Positions 1 to 11,389 of a stretch of DNA of 35,050 bases are shown here, piece after piece. Position 1 is the first letter of the stretch, and each line of letters starts with the position of its first letter. Under the pieces are notes generated by a model. That model had not been told where the DNA came from and did no database searches. It worked only from the letters and a program-made list of their open reading frames with translations. Origin of the DNA: Smittium mucronatum (lineage: Eukaryota; Kickxellomycota; Harpellomycetes; Harpellales; Legeriomycetaceae); NCBI GenBank assembly GCA_001953115.1, contig LSSL01004501.1, positions 1-35,050 on the forward strand, read 5' to 3'. Made by a program: the position numbers and the translations under genes.

Positions 1-1380
1 GATTTTTAATAACGAATAAAAATTATTTAATATTCTTATAAAATATAGTTACTAATTAAATAATTATGAAGTTAAAATATTTAATCTTTTAAATTTGCAA
101 AATATTATTATTGAAAGATTATCTCATTTATTTTTTTATATTTTTTATATTTTTTATTCTTGGAAAGAACACACATTATTTTTCTCAGTTTGGTAGGATA
201 TAATCGACATTCTTTTGATTATATATAAAATTAAAATATAACTACACAAATATTTCATGTTAAATTATTCTAATTAAATATTAAAAAATTGAAAAAATCA
301 CTTTTAAAAAAGTTTTTTCTGAATGAATATTACCAAAATAATTATATTTTTGTGTGATAACTGAGCACAAACTTATATAATTTAAATAAAATGATTATAT
401 CAAGAGTTCGTATAATACGAAAATTGAAAATATTGTGTTTTACAGCCTGATAAAGAATTATATGTACAAGTTAAATATTTCATTCTAATTTCTAATTTGT
501 GAATAATAATTCAAGAGATTTCGATAAAAAAAAATTTTGGAAAATAAATTAATTTGTTACATTCAAATTTAATTATATCTATTATAACCGAAAAATAAAA
601 ATAATTGGTTATTTTTTTGTTTTTAATGACAATTATGAGGGGGAAAATAGTTTTTTTAGGATAAAATTACAATAAACTAACCTTTCACATCAATTTGATT
701 CCAAAATAAAGTTTTTATAGTAGAAAAAATAAATAAAAACCTATCATAAATTAAAAAATAAAAATTAGTCCACGTGAAATGCTACATAGATATTTAATGA
801 GTTTTATTTCACTAAAATGATGGGAAAAAAACCTATTTAAAGCTTTAATATGGAATTTTTAACTACTATTTTTAGTTTTTTTAATAAATACAACTTTAAT
901 GAACTATAGATAATGTGTATAGGTAAAAATCAGTCATCATTTTCCAATCTACCAAAATAATCACACTCACATAAAATTTTATTATTTACAAAAATTATCA
1001 TTGCAACCATTTTCTTAGATCTTTATATCAAATATTAATTACAACAGCTAAAAAATTATCGATTTTCACTTTTATAATTATATATTTATTGTGCAAGATG
1101 GGCTTTATGGGCCTTAAAAATGCTATATAAATTATTATTGATCAAAATTTTAATGAAAAATGTATTATATTTAACTTTTTTAAAGATGTATATTATAATC
1201 GGGTATATGTTTTTTTAAATATTTCTTTTTGAAATAATTAGAAAAAAAACTACTCGAGAATCTCTCTTAGAATTTCCTCCGTTTCAAATAAAAATAATGA
1301 TTTCCTAAAATGAAAATTTCAACTGAGCCATTTTAATAATTTTTTTTTTCTAGTAATAATTGTAAATAAATTAGATATTA
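1..1380. other. AT-rich region without a recognisable gene
   Basis: No open frame of useful length and no recognisable element was seen. The sequence is dominated by A and T homopolymer runs, like most of the window. A short GGGC-containing stretch near 1099-1113 is the only local GC increase. Confidence 0.6.
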
Positions 1381-1386
1381 AAATTT

Positions 1387-1408
1387 TAGGACGCACATTT
1401 TCGTCCTA
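1387..1408. other. Perfect short inverted repeat (hairpin)
   Basis: TAGGACG at 1387-1393 pairs perfectly with CGTCCTA at 1402-1408 around an 8-base loop. It sits at the left edge of the higher-GC island at 1.4-2.2 kb and may mark the end of an element or a transcript. No partner repeat was found elsewhere, so its role is unknown. Confidence 0.4.
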
Positions 1409-1843
1409 GGTGAAGCTACGCCCTCTTTATATTCTGAAATTATTAGCACGTTTGAAGACTGTTTTTATTCGCTTTATAGTTAGTAGTATATTCTAGTTAG
1501 TTTTCCTTTTAGTTTTGAATACAATTACTTTTATAATTATCGGTTTTTTTTTTACCAGTGTTTAGTTGTTTATTTTTTTAGTTAAAGTTTATTTTATTAC
1601 TTTCGTGGAGTGGGATCATTACCCGTTAGTACGGTTTATAGTTTAGTTTATTTTTAGTTAGTTTAGTGAAGGCATTAACTTATATGGTGTTATGGGCATG
1701 GTTAAGACCAATTATGAGCTAATCTAATCTGGTGCTTATTATTATGGATTTTCCCCGGAAGCTGACGCTTGATGAAAGGTAGCCGAGGATAGAAGTAGGG
1801 ATTTTTCGGCATCAATCTCTATTGAATGACTCGATTTAAGTGA

Positions 1844-2224
1844 AAGCAAAGATCCATTGGTAAATTTAGCGGGGAAACCAGTTATGGAGGATCTTGTATC
1901 TTCTTTGCTGGGACTTTTTTTAAGTTCCGCTCCCAACCCCTCCCCCTCCCTGGAAGGTTCTCGCCTATTATTCCTACCGTTGGGGCTATACAAAAACCTA
2001 GTTTTGTCAGTACAGAGAGCAATAGGCGAAGTGTGGATAGGCAGAGAAAGGGTGTTATACCTGCCATAAGGTCTCTACTGGTTGAGGGCTATGAGTGCAC
2101 TAGAAATAGTGTGCTTAGCGTTGCCTCATTTTTAGCCGCAAAAAAAATGTTTAGAAGTATTTGTACCAGTCTAGCTGGTATAGAGAATCCGCTTCCAACA
2201 ATAGTAAAAGATGGAGTAGCATGA
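1844..2224 (+). CDS. Unidentified open frame in a higher-GC island
   Basis: I do not recognise this protein. The frame is open for 126 codons, from just after a TGA at 1841-1843 to the TGA at 2222-2224. It has no ATG near its upstream end, so it would be an exon, a gene fragment or a relic. The middle is rich in Pro, Ser and Arg (for example PLPLPGRFSP). The C-terminal half reads as a normal mixed-composition protein (SVDRQRKGVIPAIRS, then SVASFLAAKKMFRSI). The surrounding 1.4-2.2 kb has clearly more G and C than its flanks, which is why I list it. Overlapping frames on both strands are also open over parts of it, so the coding frame is not certain. It could be a host gene exon or a domesticated or decayed element fragment. 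Confidence 0.3.
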   Translation, partial: KQRSIGKFSGETSYGGSCIFFAGTFFKFRSQPLPLPGRFSPIIPTVGAIQKPSFVSTESNRRSVDRQRKGVIPAIRSLLVEGYECTRNSVLSVASFLAAKKMFRSICTSLAGIENPLPTIVKDGVA

Positions 2225-3370
2225 TTATCAATAAATATTTTTGCTTTGTATTTGGATAAAGATTTAATATTTAATATTTAATATTTAACATCTTTTAACT
2301 TTTTATTTTTTATTTTTATACATAAGATTTATTTTACGTGCCTATTTTTAATTATTTCAATTAAAATGTAAATTTCGGGTTTTTTAATAGTTTTAAAATA
2401 TATTGTATTAATTTGGAGCTATTCTTAATATTTATAATTGAAATAATCTAATCGTATTATTGTATAAAATCAATAAAAAATTAGTTAGTTTAAATTTTAA
2501 AAACTCTATATAATTAGCATTGTAATGCAGCGGGGTTTTTTTATGGTTTTAAGGATTTTTTTTAATATTGGATTAAGTATATTCATATTTGATTATAATT
2601 ATTTAATTAAAATATAAATTTTAATAAAGTTTATTTTTCTCTGGTTTTTTTATCTGTTTAAAACTTGATGAATTTTTTTCGCTTACTCATTTAGTATTCT
2701 TTAAAAAATTATTTTTCTTGATTTTTAAAATCATTCTGCTATATGATATTTTAATAGTAATAATGTCATTAATATTAAAAGGTGTAAAGATAAAAATAAT
2801 TTGTGTATTTTAATTCAAAGATTTATGATTTTTTTTTAAATGAGTTTTTTTTTATATTGTGATGCTAATTTATTATTTATTATTTATTATTAGGACATCC
2901 ATATAATCTTTCTGAACAAAAATTATCCTTACTTATAATTTTTTTTTAACTAAAATTATTTCATAATCCAAACTACTTAAGAAAAAAAATCGTTTTTATT
3001 CTTAAAATAGAACTATTTTAAAAAAAATTAGTTATCTTAAAAACAAATAACACCATTTTAAGCTGCGGATTATAAACATCTACTGTTTTTAAGATAATCT
3101 ATTGTAAAAATTTACTCTTATTAAAGAATAATGTAAGAAATAAAATTATTTTTACAAATATTCAAAAAAAATTAAATGATTAATTTAATTTTTTTGATTT
3201 ATACAAATAAGTGATTATTGATTAAATAAATCTTTACTTAAAATTTATAGAATTATTTATTATACAAAGGATATTCATCTTTTTCGAATAAGCACCAAAA
3301 TAATTTCATCTGCATTTATCGCACTTGAAAATTATACTTTTTTAAATCTTAATAATTGAAACTTTAACAG
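2225..3370. other. AT-rich region without a recognisable gene
   Basis: The sequence is A/T-rich with many homopolymer runs. No open frame longer than chance and no repeat partner was recognised. The right end grades into the transposase relic that follows. Confidence 0.5.
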
Positions 3371-3375
3371 ACATT

Positions 3376-4545
3376 ATATTATAGATGGAAAGTTAAATTT
3401 TATATCGGCATTTGGTGAGGAATGGACTGTATGAAAAAATAAAGAATTTTTTGAAAGCGAAGTATTTAGAAAAACTAAAAGTTTGTTCTAAAACAGTTTT
3501 AATCTGTGTAAATTTTAAAGACAATTGATTCCTGCTAACATTAAGAGTTAACAGATTTTATGAAGCCAGAATTACGAATTATTAGGGAAATGATCACTGT
3601 GATACCTAATTAAAGAAAAAAATCCATGTAAATGAGATTTTTTAATTACTCAAAATCGGTGTAAAATTTAGAATTATTAAGAAAAAATTAGAAAAAGATG
3701 GAAATCCTATTGATATTAATTTAATATACTCCATTTTAAACTACTAAAAAAGAAAGAATAAAAAAATGAACCCAGTCACGAATGATTTTTTCTAAGAAAT
3801 ATGCATACATTTCTCAATAAAAAAAAATTATGATCCTTCATTTGTAGCGAATTTTTCATATGATATAGAAATTTTTATGGTCAACGTTGAATCCAAATCA
3901 GAATAAAAATATTATCCAAAGCCACAAATTTACATTTGGATTCAAATTTTAAGCTGGGTATGGATATTATCCTGTAATATTATTAGGTATTACAGACTTA
4001 AATAGGAAATTAATTCCAATTTCCAGTTCTATCGTAAGCAGAAAAAATAAAAGGTTTTATTTACGGGTGTTAGATACTCTAAAAAAAATTAAAAGAGAAA
4101 ACTTAAACTATAAAATATCAAATATCATTACAGGTTGAGCTAGGAAGATAAAAAAAATTTCAGAATAATTTGGAAAGTTTGAATTGAAGAAAAATTGTTA
4201 GTTCTACGCAGCCGAAAATTCTAAGAAAATAATCAGATGAAAGAAAAGAAACAATTTTAGCCAAATTTTATGAAATTATTTGACTAGAATTCAGCTGCTT
4301 CCAACGCCTGAATATTTTGAAAAGGGAAAAATATCTTCATATGAAATGTGATCATCTTGGGGAACGACTGAAATGATATCTAAAATAGTTCTTGGGTACT
4401 TAAAAACCAGCTCAAAGTGGTATTTAAGATATTAAATCTTTACTATATCAACAAAAAATGGTTCCTAAAGACAAAACAGAACCATTAAAGGCAGATATTT
4501 ATCTTAGAAATCTACCAGAATAGTAGAATTTTTAAGAAAATATAT
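3376..4545 (+). pseudogene. MULE-like transposase relic
   Basis: This is the remnant of a Mutator-like (MULE) DDE transposase, which cuts and pastes DNA through terminal inverted repeats. From about 3950 to 4545 one frame can be followed with only scattered stops. It reads YYPVILLGITDLNRKLIPIS, then FYLRVLDTLKKIK, IITG, NC*FYAAENSKK (AAENSKK at 4208-4228) and, near the end, ISTKNGS*RQNRTIKGRYL (about 4447-4503). The family normally has an (I)ITD.A motif, a C.FH block and a TNNG.E..N..IK block in this order. Here the catalytic Asp of ITD is Gly, the block's Trp/His positions are a stop and Tyr, and the Glu after NGS is a stop, so it is dead. The upstream part (3376-3930) is less clear; a Cys/His-poor stretch there may be the N-terminal DNA-binding domain. 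No terminal inverted repeats were found around it. Confidence 0.62.
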
Positions 4546-5170
4546 TTAAATTATTAAATATTCTGATGTTGAATATATTACATACTACAGGAAAATAAAT
4601 CATAACAACATTGTTAAATACAGGGAGCAAATATAATTTTTGAATCATGTATCTTTTTTGAAAGAAAAAACTTTTTTTTTGTTTCTGAAAATGAGCTTGA
4701 TATGGATTTTATTACAATAAATTCTTATAAGTTTAATGATTTAAAATTTATGACTTTCAACTATCTACTTAACACATTTTATAAATATAACTTATTTTTA
4801 GTAAGATATATAGTTACTAAATGGACGGATATGTTTTGCAGATTTATAATTTTCTAAAAAAAAAAATAGCACACGTATATTTTAATCTTATAGAAAATAA
4901 TCTTCAAATGTTTATTAGTATTAATCTGATCCATCAAAAAATATCCGTTGGAAAACAAAAAAACATTTAAAAAAAACAGCCTCCTATTTGATTTTTTTTA
5001 GGAAAACGAGCTTTGAATACCGAATTTTTGGTTGTTACGTAAACATAAGTCTTTACTTGAATGTTTTTTATACATAATTTTTAAAGTATTAGTTAATACA
5101 ACAATCATATTTATAATTTAAAATTTTTTTTGCTTCAAGAGATTATAATTTTTAATTAAAATTATATTTA
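4546..5170. other. AT-rich region, no gene seen
   Basis: No coding frame or repeat was recognised between the transposase relic and the first solo LTR. Part of it may be the 3' end of the MULE-like element. Confidence 0.45.
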
Positions 5171-5403
5171 TGTAACGAACCAATAGATTCATTACACACA
5201 TTGAATATTGCACCAAATGAAAAAAGTCTCTCATAAGCATAATAGACTTTTATGAAGTAGAAAATGTTATAAATAAGGAATCTTAGCCATTTTGGAATTT
5301 CTAAGCTTTTCATCTTGTCTCTTTCTCTATATTTTATATTTTTAACTAGTATATCCGTTTATCTTTTAATATATAAATTATCCCATTAAACCTGATCCTT
5401 AAA
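5171..5403 (+). repeat. Solo LTR, copy 1 (about 233 bp)
   Basis: Nearly the same sequence recurs at 17404-17637 and 33911-34143. The copy starts TGTAACGAACCAATAGATTC and ends GATCCTTAAA, where the other copies end in TTACA. It has a TATA-like TATAAATAA at about 5269-5277, followed by an imperfect hairpin (CTTAG...CTAAG). The flanking pentamers ATTTA and ATAAA match at only 3 of 5 positions. This and the altered 3' terminus make it the oldest-looking copy. No internal retrotransposon domain is attached, so it is a solo LTR. Confidence 0.78.
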
Positions 5404-6655
5404 ATAAATTTAAAATAGTATGATATTACGGAAAAGTTTCGTCATTTTTTTTATTGATATAGATGAAATCTGAAATTAACTTTGGAAATAATAGGTAAAA
5501 AATATTATATATAAAGTAAATATTACTTTTTTTATTCTCAAAAAATTATAATTCAAGTATCTTAAAACATGTCAGATATCCTTTATTTAATAATAATCTT
5601 TAAATTTTTTAAAAAATTTATCAAAAAATATAGCCTTATTAATAACATCTTCTTTTGAGATATATGGCAAGAAGAATATTAATATTAAATACATATTCAA
5701 ATGTTTTATTTCTAATTATTATATTCTGTACATATTAAAATAAAAATGTCAAAAAAGACTAATTTATTTTATTTATATTACTTACACCTGTTTGGAGGGC
5801 TTATATTTGTGTTCTTCGTTTCCTATTCACAATTCAAAACCGGTAATTCGAAATTTTCAATTCGGAATTCGTCTGTTATCTTTTTGAATGATGATTAAAG
5901 TAAGATTGGATGAGTAACCTATTCGTAAAAAAAAAATTGATTTGTTTTGGCGTATAATTAAACGTAATGATTTACTTTATTTATGTTAGAGAAAATGTAG
6001 CATTTTTATATCTGGGTGAAAAAACGGACACCTTAGATCCAAATATCGATGAAGAGATAAAATCAAAAATTTGCAAAGATAATTTATTTTAAAAAAATTG
6101 ATGCTATAAGTCTATTCAGCTAGTCAGCTTTTATCATAGTCATCTACTTTTTTAAAATTATTATGATAAACCAAAATCAAACAATATTAATTTTCTATTT
6201 TTTCTAAAAAAAAAGTTATAGCTTATATCACACTTAAATACGCTTACCATTCTGCAAATATTACTTTAAGCGTTATCAAAAAGCAATAAATGGCCATAGA
6301 TTTTAAAAAAACGTCGATTTATAAATAAAATTAATCGCTTTCATATTTTAAATCATCTCCTATCATTAAAAGGTTTTAATTATTGAAAATATGAATATAA
6401 ATGTTTAAAGTTATATAATTATATTGTTGGGTGGATATTTCTTTATTTTTAAAAACACAAATTTCATTTTTGGTGACAAAATTTTTTATTATTGTGGATT
6501 TATTTTTTATTTTTTCAGAAATATTATCTCATGGTTGGATGGATTCATTTTTATAATATGAATATTACTTTCTCACTTTTATAGACTCATTAAATTTTAA
6601 TTAAATCTTTCACCTTTATTTTATCTTTTATAAAATTTATATAAATATATTAGAC
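5404..6655. other. AT-rich region with no gene seen
   Basis: Mostly low-complexity AT sequence. A small GC-richer patch around 5785-5880 contains ACCGGTAATTCG and TTCGGAATTCG. It could be the end of an old element, but no second copy was found in the window. Confidence 0.5.
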
Positions 6656-6945
6656 TACCAACGGGATTCATACCTTTTAATGAAATAAAGGTTTTTTTCG
6701 GCTATCAAGTAAATTAAAATAAATAATAATAAAAATTTCAAATTTTCTAAAAAGTGATATAATAATTAAGTATATCTATATATCGATTTTAGAAACTTAT
6801 GAAATGGATATTTTTTGGGATAAATGCGTTTAGTTGAAAAATTCAGAATCATTATAAAATCTCTACAATTTTTCAGTTAATGTAAATTTATCAATTTAAC
6901 GCGTTTTATTCAAGTTAAACCCAATTTCTCAATTTCTCAAAAGTT
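6656..6945 (+). repeat. Left terminal inverted repeat
   Basis: Inverted partner of about 7540-7814. The outermost shared bases are TACCAA at 6656 and TTGGTA ending at 7814. Confidence 0.75.
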
Positions 6946-7539
6946 TTATCAATATAAAAAAAAAATAATCACTTGAGTCATATTTTTTATAAAAAACACT
7001 AGATTACAAAAATTTGCCACTTTTGTCATTATTCGAGCCAATTATTGAAAATTAAAAAAAATATTACAAGATTTTATTTAAGCTTTAAAGAGATATTTTT
7101 TTTATATATTTTCGAGCCTATTCCGACATTATTCCCTAAAAAAATTTCACTTTTATTACTTTGGTATTAAAAATTCCCTTATTAAAATTTTAAAGAAAGA
7201 TAATTTATACACAAATAAAAAATCAAATTTCATGAATATTTTTAATTATTTATTTATTTAGGATATGTGATATAAATAAGTTTCTGAATTTCATAAATTA
7301 TGCCTCATAATTTGATTATGATTTTTTTTCTGTCTTGTTTTTTATAGTGAAAATTTTAGAAACTCATAATAAATATTAGATTTTTTAAAACTTATTCATG
7401 TTAATATTAAAAGAGATATATTAAATATGCAAAATTTAAAAAGCTTATCCTGGAATTATAGTTTGAAAAATTATTTCAAATTTGGTTCACAATTTGGATA
7501 TCAATATAAGGAATCATATCGATAAATATTTTGAGAAAT

Positions 7540-7814
7540 TGGTTAATTATTTTTATCTTGAATAAAACGCGTTAAATTAATAAATTTACATTTATTTAAA
7601 AATAGTAGAGATTTTCAAATGATTCTGAATTTTCCAACTAAACACATTTATCCCAAAAAATATCCATTTTATCGGTAATAAAATTGATATATATATATAC
7701 TCAATTATTATATCACTTTTTAAAACATTTAAAAAACATCATTTTTTTATTTTTATTTTATTTAATAGCCGAAAAAAGCCTTTATTTGATTAAAAGGTAT
7801 GAATTTATTTGGTA
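7540..7814 (-). repeat. Right terminal inverted repeat
   Basis: Inverted partner of about 6656-6945. Conserved blocks include AACGCGTTAAAT, ATCCCAAAAAATATCCATTTT and AGCCGAAAAAAGCC. Confidence 0.75.
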
Positions 7815-7899
7815 ACTTATTATCTATAATAAAAAAGGAAATACCAGTACAAGCATTTGCTAATTAGTATAAAAATTTAGTTGATATAAAGATAATAGG

Positions 7900-10760
7900 T
7901 GAGCAGCTTTTAATTAATATTAAAATCAGCTTCTGAGCCATACTTAATAAAAAGTTATAGAGTCTTAATTTTGCTCCAGGGTTCTTTTTTTCTAGCATTT
8001 AGAGCATCTCAGATTGTTTTTTCTTTCGAGTCATTTTTCAACCTGAGTTTATTTCCTTCTGCGGGTAATAATTTACTTGCTATTTCTGCTCCAGTTTCAT
8101 ACCTATAAACTTTTCATATTACTAAGTCATACAAAATATCCATATTGGGGAAATTTTCTTTTAATTACTCTTAAAATTCAAATACTATCCGAGAATAATT
8201 ACAATGGATAAACCGAATTTTATTGTGAAATTCTCGTTAATAAATTTTCAAACTAGCTTTCAGAATTTATATATTCTTCTAAATTTAACTAGATATAGGA
8301 TTATTTTTGAATTCATACTATTTTTTACTAGATGAACCATTGTTAAAATAACTAATTAAGTTTTTTGGGCTAATTATTACTCTTTCTATCCAATAAATTT
8401 GTTATTCTTAGCAATCAAAAAAATTCTACTCGTTCCATTATCAATTAAATTGAACAGATTTCTTCTAATTGGTATATTCTCTAAAAATTTTAAAGCTTTT
8501 ATAATTTCTACATTTCCTATTATTAAGCTAGTAAAAATTCAATTTTGAAGTGCCTGAATTTATCAAGAATCTCCCAGATATTTAATAAATTCTCTTTTCT
8601 TGATTTTCAGATTTTCTGCTCCTATGATTGTCCAAAAATACTTTTATTCCAAATCTCAATTTTTCCCCAGTCATTGGAGCAATATGAAAAATCAAATATG
8701 ATTGGCTTATAAACTTAAGTGCAAAGTCAATTTTGTGTATTTTCATTCAGATAATATTGGATTAATGTTATTTTTTTCACCAATAGAATTCTAATTGTAC
8801 TGAACTATTGATTATTCTCTTTTATAAGAGTATAAGATTTTCATAAAAATTCGATTACTCCACTTTTATATTGATCGATTTTTGATATTGAAATCATCTG
8901 TTTGTATTCTAAAGAATAAAAAAAATATTTATTAAACCATTCACTTTTCTGAATTACAGTTACATTAAATAGCATTGGCCTGAGTCTAAAATAATGCTAT
9001 ATATAATCTGTTCTGTAATTCTAAAAAAATAGCAGTTAGCTATATACACACCGCATTTTGTTATATAGTTATTATAAATCCAAAATTGATCTTTTTTTGA
9101 TAAATTAATACTTGTAATTCTGATTAATTTTTTTTCGGGTATTTTAATTTTTCATATGGTGAATTGGTTATTTCAGAATCGACTATTTCATAATTATATT
9201 TGCTAATTTTATTGCCTTCGTCCTCATTGAATTAATTTATTGAAATTATTAATTTTTGTTTTTTTCTATCAATATATCCAATGGATTTTCATTATCTATT
9301 TATTCAGTAATTACTGTAAGTTTTTTTAAAGACGATTTGCTCCAAATACTTTTATGGTTTCCAATCAAATCATTGTAATATTTCATAAAGGGGATTTTTG
9401 ATTGCAAATCAGCTTTTAACGGCTCAAGTCCTCATTTTTATTTATCCAATTCAAATCTTTACTTTTTAATAGCGCAATTTTGTTGTTACAAATAAAATTA
9501 TTAATTTTCTTTTTAAAATTTTTTTTAAATCTTTTTCAATGGAGACCTAATGAGCTGCGAGCCATAGTTTTGAAAGAGAATAGTTTTGATTAATATAAAT
9601 TATCCTTTGAAGGTCATTTTTCTGTCATTCCATCTTTTTATTTTGTTGTCAATGAAATTAAATAATGCTTTTTTAGTTTCCTATATTGCTATTTCATTGG
9701 ATTTAACCCCCCCCCCCAATATTTAAAGGCTTATTTTTAAAAATTCATTAACTTATTAGCTAATAATCTTTAAGTCTATCATTTTTCACTTAAATTGCTT
9801 TCTCCTTATTTTTTATGGCATTCGAAGCAAGGAAATTATTTTTCAGGTATTTATTTACTTTTAATTCGCCATTTCTATTATTTATTCTTATTAGTAAATC
9901 ATAATCGTCAGCCAGAAATTTAAATTTTCCATTTTCCATTGAAGTCCCTTTTATTTTCCTGTTTATTTATATTATTAAAGCTTCTATTTCTAAATTATAT
10001 AGTAATGGGGATAATTTATGGTCCTTTATGAGGCCCTTTTTAACTTCTGTTGGCTGATTTGATTCACAATTTATTATATTTGAATTTTTCCTATTTGATT
10101 ATAGGCACCTGATATCAAATACTCGGCTAAATCAGGGTTTTCCAAAAAAAATTAAAAAATAATCTCAGATAACCCTGACATAGGTCTTCTCTTGTTGTAT
10201 AATTAATAGGCACCCATTGGTATTATCTGGATTTATTTTCCTATCCTCAATTTAGAATCTAGTAGGGATTATATTAACGAAAATTATTCTTCATTATATT
10301 AAATGTGATTGGCTCTTATTTATCAGCTTCTCAAATAATCATTTGAATCTTTTAGGTGGGAATTTCGGTGAATATATTTTTGTTTGAAATTGAAAGATTT
10401 ATGGCCTGTAATTTTTTAGGTTTTTTATGTCTCTTTTTTTTTATATAAGTGTGATTCTTGGATTACTACTTTAAGCATTTAGCCATTTTATTTCAAAAAC
10501 GTTACTATAATTTATTTCTAAATTTTTGGTAATTATTTCAATAATCCTTTTATATACTAAAAGATTACGTCATCTGAACTTGGTGATTTATAATTAATTA
10601 AATCATTTATCTAAATTATTATTTCATCATACTCTCATATCTTTTTAAAGATCACATAATTATGATGCTTTCAATCTTTTTTTATATTCTGTAATAGTAT
10701 TTATTGACTTTCTGAAAGCGCCTCATTATTTTAAAATCGGTTTGGAATAAAATATATGTC
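7900..10760 (-). pseudogene. LINE reverse transcriptase and C-terminal region, relic
   Basis: On the minus strand I read, in order: a KSPG.DG-like block (INYKSPSSDDVIF, about 10565-10605); RITLI*KKRDIKNLKNYRP, with NYRP at 10402-10413; then EVKKGLIKDHKLSPLLYNLE, which matches the QG.PLSPLLFN block of LINE RTs; and FLADDYDLLIRI, the catalytic F-ADD motif, with ADDYDLL at 9892-9912. Beyond RT, a stretch reading YSLSKLWLAAH (9550-9579) followed by KDLKKILKRKLI matches the S+LWY segment found after RT in fungal and other LINEs. Frameshifts occur throughout, and an 11-base C run at 9707-9717 breaks the post-RT frame. The catalytic aspartates survive, but the gene cannot be translated. The lower boundary near 7.9 kb is approximate. 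Confidence 0.75.
9707..9717. repeat. C11 homopolymer tract
   Basis: A run of 11 C in an otherwise AT-rich relic. On the minus strand it falls within the post-RT part of the LINE and reads as a glycine run. Confidence 0.9.
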
Positions 10761-11115
10761 ATATTGTCCTAGCGAAGATTAGAAAAGCGCTAATTCAAAT
10801 AAATTATCTCATCAAAGAACCGTCTTTATAATCAAAGAGGTGATTAACCTAGTTTTACTACAAAGGGTTTTAATACTGTAGTGAGTTTTTATAGGAAATC
10901 CTATCTTCTCTTTGAGAAGTTTTATGATTCACCAAATTTATTATATTGCACATCTATGTTTTTTCCCTCTTTTTATTCAAAATTTTAATTAAAATTTCTA
11001 TTCTTTTATTTTATCATATCGCTAAAAGAAAAATAGTACAGTCTATTACTATTATCATTCGTAAAAAAGAAATGGGCTATACAAAGAGCACAATTTCCTT
11101 CCAAAATGAGGAGGT
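10761..11115. other. Region between LINE RT and left gypsy repeat
   Basis: No gene is supported. It may contain more LINE linker on the minus strand, or an upstream part of the gypsy 5' LTR that is missing from the shorter right copy. A short plus-strand open frame ending at 11158 runs into the repeat and is not convincing. Confidence 0.4.
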
Positions 11116-11234
11116 ATGGAGTTTTTATAAAATATTTAAAAAAAATTATTATAAATAAGTCGAATTCATTGTTTTTAAATTGAATCAAAGAAAAAAAACC
11201 CTAAAACCAAATATCAAAGTTCTAGGTGGAATAC
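11116..11234 (+). repeat. Left LTR or LTR fragment of the gypsy relic
   Basis: Matches 14819-14962 from ATGGAGTTTTTATAAAATAT through CGAATTCATTGTTTTTAAAT and CCCTAAAACCAAAT to GTTCTAGGTGGA. Neither end shows a clean TG...CA boundary, and no primer binding site was identified after it. The true LTR may start further upstream. Confidence 0.65.
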
Positions 11235-11389
11235 TTCGAAATAATTGGAGGGTCTAATCGGGAAACTCCTATTATTATATTCCACATTTAAGCTATAATC
11301 AAAGCTTATATATTCCGATTAAAATATCATTCTTAGTAATTATATAACATAAACTTTCGTCCAAAAGATTTGGAAAATAAAAAGATACT

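Larger units (their letters stand above)
6656..7814. mobile_element. Non-autonomous element with ~280 bp terminal inverted repeats
   Basis: The left arm (about 6656-6945) is the reverse complement of the right arm (about 7540-7814) with modest divergence and small indels. Shared landmarks, read inward, are TACCAA, TTCATACCTTTTAAT, TTTTTTCGGCTAT, AAAAAGTGATATAATAATT, GATATTTTTTGGGATAAATG, TTCAGAATCATT and TTTAACGCGTTTTATTCAAG. About 600 bp of AT-rich spacer with no open frame lies between. This is the structure of a MITE, fold-back element or deletion derivative of a DNA transposon. A clear target-site duplication was not seen, so the superfamily is unassigned. A MULE origin is possible because long TIRs are typical of MULEs and a MULE-like transposase relic lies 2 kb away, but that is inference. 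Confidence 0.75.

Noticed and set aside
1680..1760. tRNA-like or SINE promoter sequence in the GC island
   Set aside because: No acceptable B-box and no cloverleaf could be drawn.
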